64,000 nt of DNA from Mastacembelus armatus. Taxonomy: Eukaryota > Chordata > Actinopteri > Synbranchiformes > Mastacembelidae. The notes under the pieces were generated by a model. That model was given only the letters and a program-made list of their open reading frames with translations. It did no database searches and was not told where the DNA came from. This document shows, piece by piece, positions 58,182-64,000 of this stretch. Location of the stretch: NCBI RefSeq assembly GCF_900324485.2, contig NW_022872877.1, positions 54,652 to 118,651 of the forward strand. The letters run 5' to 3'. The first letter of the stretch is position 1; every line of letters starts with the position of its first letter. A program made the translations under genes and the position numbers.

Positions 58182-61100
58182 TTAGGATTCCTCCTCCTCA
58201 CCTCCCCTCTCCTCTCCTTTCTCCTCCTGGGGCAGGGTGGAGGACAGAGCGTACTCCTGACTGACTCCCTCTGAAACCACTGACAGATCCGCCTCCACCA
58301 TACCTGGCGCTTCCTCACGTTCCTCAACCTCCTCCATCACCTCAATCTCCTTCAGCTCCTCCTGTTTCTCCTCCTGCTCTTCCAGGGCCGGCTGGCTGTA
58401 CACCTCCGAGATGGGGACCTCCTGGTCGGTGCTGCCCAGCGGGGACACCTGGATGTCGGCCTCAGTGGTGATGAACTCCCCGGTCTGAGCAGAGTTGTCA
58501 GGAGGCTGAGGGTCAGAGTTGCTGCGGGGCTGAAAACACAAACAGGGATGTTACACAAACTTGAACAAACCTTAGAGGAATCCTGAGAGAACATTAAGTA
58601 AATGTATTGGAAGAACTATAGAGAAACCTTTTAGCAAAACAAGTAATGTTAGAAAAGGTGTTGGGAACTTTGTTAGTACCTTTAGAAAATGTTATGTGAA
58701 CTTAGAACATTTAATAATTAGATTCATGGAGTATAATTCATATGCATTAAAAATAGTAATCAGTAGGGGGATACAGTTACCTTCCTGATGCTGAAGGTCA
58801 GAGGTGAAACCTTCAGGCTGGAGGTTTTTTGTCTGATCTTCTCTCGTTGTTCTGCAGAAACAATCTTTGTTCCAATCTTTGTCATTTTCTTCTCGATGTT
58901 CTGTCTGGAGAACGCCTTCTTCAGACTGTCCACCTACACACAGGGAGGGAGACAGTCTGTCTGTTCACCTGTGACTCTGTCTGTTCACCTGTCCGTCTGT
59001 CTGTTCACCTGTCGGTCTGTCTGTTCACCTGTCGGTCTGTCTGTTCACCTGTCGGTCTGTCTGTTCACCTGTGACTCTGTCTGTTCACCTGTGACTCTGT
59101 CTGTTCACCTGTGACTCTGTCTGTTCACCTGTCGGTCTGTCTGTTCACCTGTCGGTCTGTCTGTTCCACCTGTCGGTCTTCTTACACCTGTCGTCTGTTG
59201 TTCACCTGTGACTCTGTCTGTTCACCTGTCGGTCTGTCTGTTCACCTGTGACTCTGTCTGTTCACCTGTCGGTCTGTCTGTTCACCTGTGACTCTGTCTG
59301 TTCACCTGTCGGTCTGTCTGTTCACCTGTCGGTCTGTCTGTACACCTGTCGGTCTGTCTGTTCACCTGTGACTCTGTCTGTTCACCTGTGACTCTGTCTG
59401 TTCACCTGTGACTCTGTCTGTTCACCTGTGACTCTGTCTGTTCACCTGTGACTCTGTCTGTTCACCTGTGACTCTGTCTGTTCACCTGTCGGTCTGTCTG
59501 TTCACCTGTCGGTCTGTCTGTTCACCTGTCGGTCTGTCTGTTCACCTGTCGGTCTGTCTGTTCACCTGTCGGTCTGTCTGTTCACCTGTGACTCTGTCTG
59601 TTCACCTGTCGGTCTGTCTGTTCACCTGTGACTCTGTCTGTTCACCTGTCGGTCTGTCAGTCTGAGGCTCTTACCTTCTTCAGACTGGATCGTTTCAATT
59701 TCTCAGCTCTCGACTTTTCCATGTTTTCCAGGTCATGAGGCCACATCTCCTCATCATCTAGCTCCGCCTCCAGACCGACATCCTCGTCAGATGATAGGTC
59801 GATGGTGTGGAGCCCTCCCTCCTGAGACTGGTTCCCATCAGTAACACCAGGCGCCGGTTCCTCACCTTCTTCCAAAATCTCATCACGAGGGAACGGAGGA
59901 GGGTCCTTGACAAAAACACTGGTGGGAATCTCGTTCTCCTCCTGAGGTAGAGATAGACAGGTGTTCAGGAAGATCTGGCTGAGGTTTCTGGGAACCTGTG
60001 GGCAGCCTCACTCTACAGTGTCACCAAGGTTTGGTATTAAGACTCGGTACAGACCTAGTAAAGACTAACAAATGTAATGCTCAAATATGATGTCCACATA
60101 GTTTTGTCCACATAGTACTGTTCAGTAGAGTCCAGTCTGATTTTAAAAAAAAAAAAACCCACAGGGAGATGAAGACCAGGGGAGCTGGGCTGAAAGCTGC
60201 CACGGTTAAACAGCAGTGAGAGGGTTAAAGAGCAGAGAACCACACCCACATTGACACATGGACTCAGGAATGCTGGGTATTTAGGAGGGTGCTGAGAAAA
60301 GCCACACAGTACACTCGTGTACACGCTGATACTGCAGTACTGACAGGCAGAGGTTTACTTCCAGCTGCTGCAGTTTTACTGCAGAGGTATCAAAGATATT
60401 ACAGTATTACTATAAACTTCAGTAAATGGCCTCAGTTTGACTGAGCAGACTGGAGTCCCTGAAGAAAACTACAGTTTCTTGTGTTTTTCTGTGGTATTTG
60501 TAGTTTGAGCTAGTATTACCCCACAGTTACCTGCAGTGGTTACACTGTGAGGCTGTTACTGTGTCATGAACCAGAAAACTCATGTCATAATCACTTATTG
60601 TGTAAAATTACTGTCCGCTGACTGTAACCATGACGACCAGACCGCATGACGAAACCTCACTCTGTCTCTCTTTTGGTTTTTGATAAAGTTTTGCGGTCGA
60701 TTTCCTGCAGCAGCTGACGACCAAATAAGGTCATGGACTGAAAATCCTCATCAGGCAGAGACAAACGTGAGTCCGAGCTGAAAATAGAAAACTGTCTGAC
60801 ACTGATGAGTCGAGTGTCCTCACATCAGACCCCGTTTGTGGAGGAGGTCTGGGGTTTACTGCTTTTTTACAAGTTCCCCTGTTGTTCTTGACGGAAGTGT
60901 CTTTGGAGCTTCTGATCCCACTCACAGGACTTTCAGACTTTGTCCTCCCTGTTGGACTAAAGGTTTAATTTCCAAGTTCAGCTTCCACACAAAATCTAAA
61001 CGGTCTTTTCCAGAGCTTTGGATTATGTTTGGCTTTACATGTGCAAATGTCTCAGACCATCCTGGTCTACCTTTCACTCTCGGTCTCTACCTGACCTCTG

Positions 61101-62734
61101 GCCTCTGACCCCCCGCAGGCTCACTGACCTGGAAGATGAGGACTTTGAAGTTGTTCCTGTGGATCAGGTGGGCGTGGTTCGCCTCCAGCTTCTTCACCTG
61201 GACACCCTGACGCTCCATCTTCTCACGAACCTGAAACACGACAGGTTTAAAACATCTCACAGGTGCAATGAGAAGAGAACCTGTAACTTTATCTGGTACG
61301 AGTGAAGTTAGACAGGTGTGTCGCGGTGGGACAGGTGCAGCTGTGACATACTCACCTCCTTCATGGTGACAGACAGTTTGCGGCTCTTGTCCAGCAGTTT
61401 GCTGACGGTGTTCGAGGTGTGACTGTGACTCTTGGACAGTTTGGTCATATCAGCCTGGATCCCTCTGACCACGCCCTCCATCTCCACCTGGTGCGCCTGA
61501 AACACACGTCAATAACCGATCAATAACCAGTGACCAGTCAGGGGTCTGCTGGATCAGTCTGAACAGTCCGACTCAACAGACTGTAGATCTGTTTTCTTAT
61601 TGTTACGACAGAACAGGTCAAACATGTAACTTATAGACTGGATTTCCTGACATGTAGGCCTACTATTGTTACGAGTTCTTGCATGTCAGTAAAACTCAAT
61701 CAGCTTTTAGTTTGAAGTGGGAAACAGGAAGCAGCCTGGGTTTGTCTGCAGGCAGCATTTTGGTTTCCAGCCAAACGCTTTGTTTAAAAATGCAGCCAAA
61801 GGTCAAAGTGAAGAAACGATGTTTGTGTCCAGACCCTGAGCCTGATCCATGTGATGATGCGTTTTGAAGCTCATGCAAATGTGGGAGAGTTTACGAATCA
61901 GCTGATATTCATTTTTAAATCTCTAAACTTTTGATCGTTCGCCGCAGCTGAAATGAGCTGAAGACATTTTGGTTCCACACACACAAACTGTAATTTGGTA
62001 ATTAGCTACAGACAGAGAGGCGAGGGCGGGAAGTTGTGAAGGAGCAGATGACAGTAAATCTCTAGGATGTTTGTGAGGCTGTTTTAATTCCTTCGCTTTG
62101 AATCAACAGGTTTTAAATGTTGTTGCTCTTGAACCTGCAAACATCAGGACTGTGGGGAAAAGAGTAAAATTAAAGGTTTTTAAAGTTGAGTTTGGTGTGA
62201 ATGGTTTTCAGGACAAACGTGTCTGTACTGTCTTTGCCCAGCAGAAAAAAAACACAGAGACCAGAGAACTAGACTTGTTTGTTTGGGTTTTGAGTCTAAA
62301 CCTGGAAACTTTACAAGCTGAAGCTTAAACTAAATCATCTCTTTTTGAAGTAGAATCTGGTGTGGACAGATTTTTCTGGAGTTTTTCAGCCTGAAGCTGG
62401 AAACATGAGGAAAACAAAGTCTGTACTGAACATGTCTGTACTGGAGTCTGTACAGTGCCCCACACTCAGAGCTGGTCTCCAGGTGTGGTTTCCGACTCTG
62501 GCTCACCTCCATCTTGTTCTGGTTTTCCTGCACGGCGTCCAACATGTTGACCAGTTTGTCCAGCAGCGTGAGGACCGTGATGGCGTTGACGGGACCCTGA
62601 CTCATCTTTTCCAGGTCGAATTCAGCCAGGACGGACGAGGGAGAGGCCTGGTCCTCTTCCTGCTGGTCCTGTAGGTCCTGGTTCTGGGTAGGGACCATCA
62701 GGTCCTGGCTCTGGTGGGTCTCAGTGGTCACCAT
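58182..62734 (-). CDS. cavin2: Caveolae-associated protein 2 (SDPR)
   Basis: Phosphatidylserine-binding coat protein of caveolae that induces membrane curvature with cavin-1. Six coding exons give 412 residues: 62507-62734, 61356-61496, 61129-61230, 59675-59941, 58781-58933, 58182-58529. The HR1 coiled coil (about 50-157) contains VNAITVLTLLDKLVNMLDAV, the cavin-2 wording, then SHTSNTVSKLLDKSRKLS and HRNNFKVLIFQ. GGLHTIDLSSDED and SRAEKLKRSSLKKVDSLKKA (HR2, basic) follow, with KKMTKIGTKIVSAE and a long Glu-rich tail. The join FQ|EENEIP corresponds to the only coding intron I recall for mammalian CAVIN2; the other four introns are additional. Intron 4 is 0.74 kb, mostly 20-bp minisatellite. 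Which teleost paralogue (a or b) is not decided. Confidence 0.93.
58962..59660. repeat. 20-bp minisatellite, about 35 copies, in cavin2 intron 4
   Basis: Units are 'tctgtctgttcacctgtgac' and 'tctgtctgttcacctgtcgg', interspersed in runs; only around 59,165-59,205 are units disrupted. The array fills nearly the whole intron, from about 30 bases beyond exon 5 to about 15 bases before the exon 4 donor at 59,674. Open frames of 60-110 codons across it are repeat artefacts. Confidence 0.97.
60000..61128. other. cavin2 intron 3
   Basis: Unremarkable intron sequence with a short A-run near 60,146 and no second gene seen on either strand; short open frames lack support. Confidence 0.4.
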
Positions 62735-62825
62735 GTTGACACTGTCGAACCAAAAGTTAGAAGAAATCCACTTTTCCTGCAGCAGAAAAACACTGGAGAC
62801 TTTTCTTCGCCTGCCTGCCCGCTGG

Positions 62826-62863
<38 letters not shown>

Positions 62864-63420
62864 CTCTCCCATTGGTTGGCTCAGGGAAACTTTCCATCCA
62901 ACTTCCTCACTGTGGAAGCGTCCACACCTTTAACTCCTTCACTGCCACACACTCTAAATAAAGACAGACTGCACCTTTACTGCCACACTGAGACCTTTAT
63001 TGTGAAAGAAAAGGTAACATTTATTGTTTTCTCTAGCTGTCAGAATAAAAGACAAGTTTAAAATATTAGCAACAGACTGGAAACACTAAAATAATCCACC
63101 ACACTGAGAACAACAGGTTTTGTGTTGTAAAACAGAAATATTCAGCAAATTACATGTAAAAAACTGTTTTCTGCCTGTACCTGTAAGACAAAATCCACCT
63201 ACAGAAGGTATTTTATCATAACATTATCATCAACACAGAAAAAATACATTATAATGGCACAAGATAAAAAATAGATTAGATTAGACTTCAAAATAGATTT
63301 ATTTTGAACTTAGAAAGAATGTGTAGTAATCTGACAAAGTACTGATAAAAATGAATATAATATACATAAAATTACAAGTATTCCATAAAATTAATATATT
63401 AGACTGTAGATATTAGAAAT
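62735..63420. other. cavin2 5' flank
   Basis: A (TG)n run of about 16 units lies at 62,829-62,861, roughly 100 bases upstream of the cavin2 start codon, within the presumed 5' UTR or core promoter. No TATA box was identified. From 62,940 the DNA is A+T-rich without a gene. Confidence 0.4.
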
Positions 63421-63424
63421 AGAA

Positions 63425-63525
63425 GAGGGTGAGAGGGTGAGAGAGAGAGAGAGAGAGATAGAGAGAGGGTGAGAGAGAGAAGAGAGAGATAGAGAGAGAG
63501 AGAGAGATAGAGAGAGGGAGGGAGA

Positions 63526-63558
<33 letters not shown>

Positions 63559-63712
63559 GAGGAGAGGAGAGAGAGAGAGAGAGAGAGAGGGTGAGAGGGT
63601 GAGAGAGAGGGAGGGAGGGAGAGAGGGTGAGGTAAGTAGAGAGAGAGATAGAGAGAGGGTGAGAGGGTGAGAGAGCTTGAGAGAGAGAGAGGGCGAGAGA
63701 TGTAGCCCGACA
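63425..63712. repeat. Imperfect (GA)n microsatellite tract
   Basis: Nearly 290 bases of GA repeats with interspersed GGTGA, GGGA and GATA interruptions. All frames of the minus strand are open (Ser-Leu repeats), without meaning as protein. Confidence 0.95.
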
Positions 63713-63744
63713 GTGTCTCTCTCCACTCACCAACACAGTCCTGT

Positions 63745-63835
63745 TTTGTTGTTATGGTGACAGCCCCCTTCTGCTCGTCATTAGGGTGACAGCCCCCCTT
63801 CTGCTCATCGTCATGGTGACAGCCCCCTCCCATCA
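63745..63835. repeat. Three-copy about 33-bp repeat
   Basis: Three diverged units of 'ggtgacagccccccttctgc' plus 'tcatcgtcat'. Nothing else is supported between here and the window end at 64,000. Confidence 0.8.
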
Positions 63836-64000
63836 GGGTGTGGTCGAGAGACACTGGCTTCAGGCAGAAACTGAGGAGAGAGAGAGTTAACCCCTTCATA
63901 ACCAGTTGACGCTTTTTTACTTAATGTTAGTGTTTTATTTTATATATTATGTTTATTTTCATTTTCATTTTTAAAAAATGTAAATTATATTTTCATTAAG

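Noticed and set aside
58788-59665. Ser/Val/Cys/Leu repeat protein frames
   Set aside because: Products of the 20-bp cavin2 intron array, which repeats in frame every 60 bases.
63391-63899. Ser-Leu-rich frames
   Set aside because: (GA)n microsatellite read on the minus strand.

Overview
The window looks like vertebrate nuclear DNA from a ray-finned (teleost, probably percomorph) fish. Genes are split into many short exons with GT-AG introns. There are fish-type NLR genes with 174-bp LRR exons and a PRY-SPRY exon, teleost LINE tails, a teleost MITE, and many microsatellites and minisatellites. Gene content follows human 2q blocks (ackr3-iqca1; dytn-zdbf2-eef1b2; cavin2) plus an arl11-ebpl pair known from human 13q14. 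The species cannot be named from the sequence.

Layout. 1-5 kb: 5' exons of an NLR gene running off the left edge (minus strand), a BEL/Pao retroelement fossil and an L1-like LINE fragment. 7.2-15.1 kb: a decayed NLR gene and the chemokine scavenger receptor gene ackr3, each cut in two. 15.4-18.1 kb: two large minisatellites. 18.8-26.1 kb: ackr3 promoter/first exon region head-to-head with iqca1 (19 coding exons, plus). 27.3-32.8 kb: snx9 (17 coding exons, minus). 34.6-37.2 kb: a cd59-like gene (minus). 39.5-43.2 kb: dytn (plus). 44.4-48.4 kb: zdbf2 (minus, convergent with dytn). 49.5-52.1 kb: eef1b2 (minus) with two C/D snoRNAs of the SNORD51 type in its introns. 52.6-54.0 kb: an arl11-like GTPase (plus). 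54.6-55.8 kb: ebpl (minus). 58.2-62.7 kb: cavin2 (minus). The rest is simple repeats and unannotated spacer.

Main discovery. The segment from about 9,828 to 14,846 appears inverted. Its left end carries ackr3 from just after TM1 to the stop (plus strand); the ackr3 start and TM1 lie beyond its right end on the minus strand. In mirror image, the first half of the NLR NACHT exon lies inside the right end (plus) and the second half lies outside the left end (minus). Turning this one 5.0-kb piece around rejoins both genes at once with only a few bases of overlap. It is therefore either a real small inversion that broke ackr3 (leaving a promoter-proximal 89-residue TM1 remnant) or a base-level assembly error.

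The remaining genes look intact. Reading frames were followed exon by exon and predicted lengths agree with my recollection of vertebrate orthologues: Iqca1 818 aa, Snx9 534 aa, Cd59-like 117 aa, Dytn 594 aa, Zdbf2 789 aa, Eef1b2 229 aa, Arl11-like 173 aa, Ebpl 209 aa, Cavin2 412 aa. All identifications come from reading motifs, not from a database search; splice sites are by eye and may be off by a base or two.
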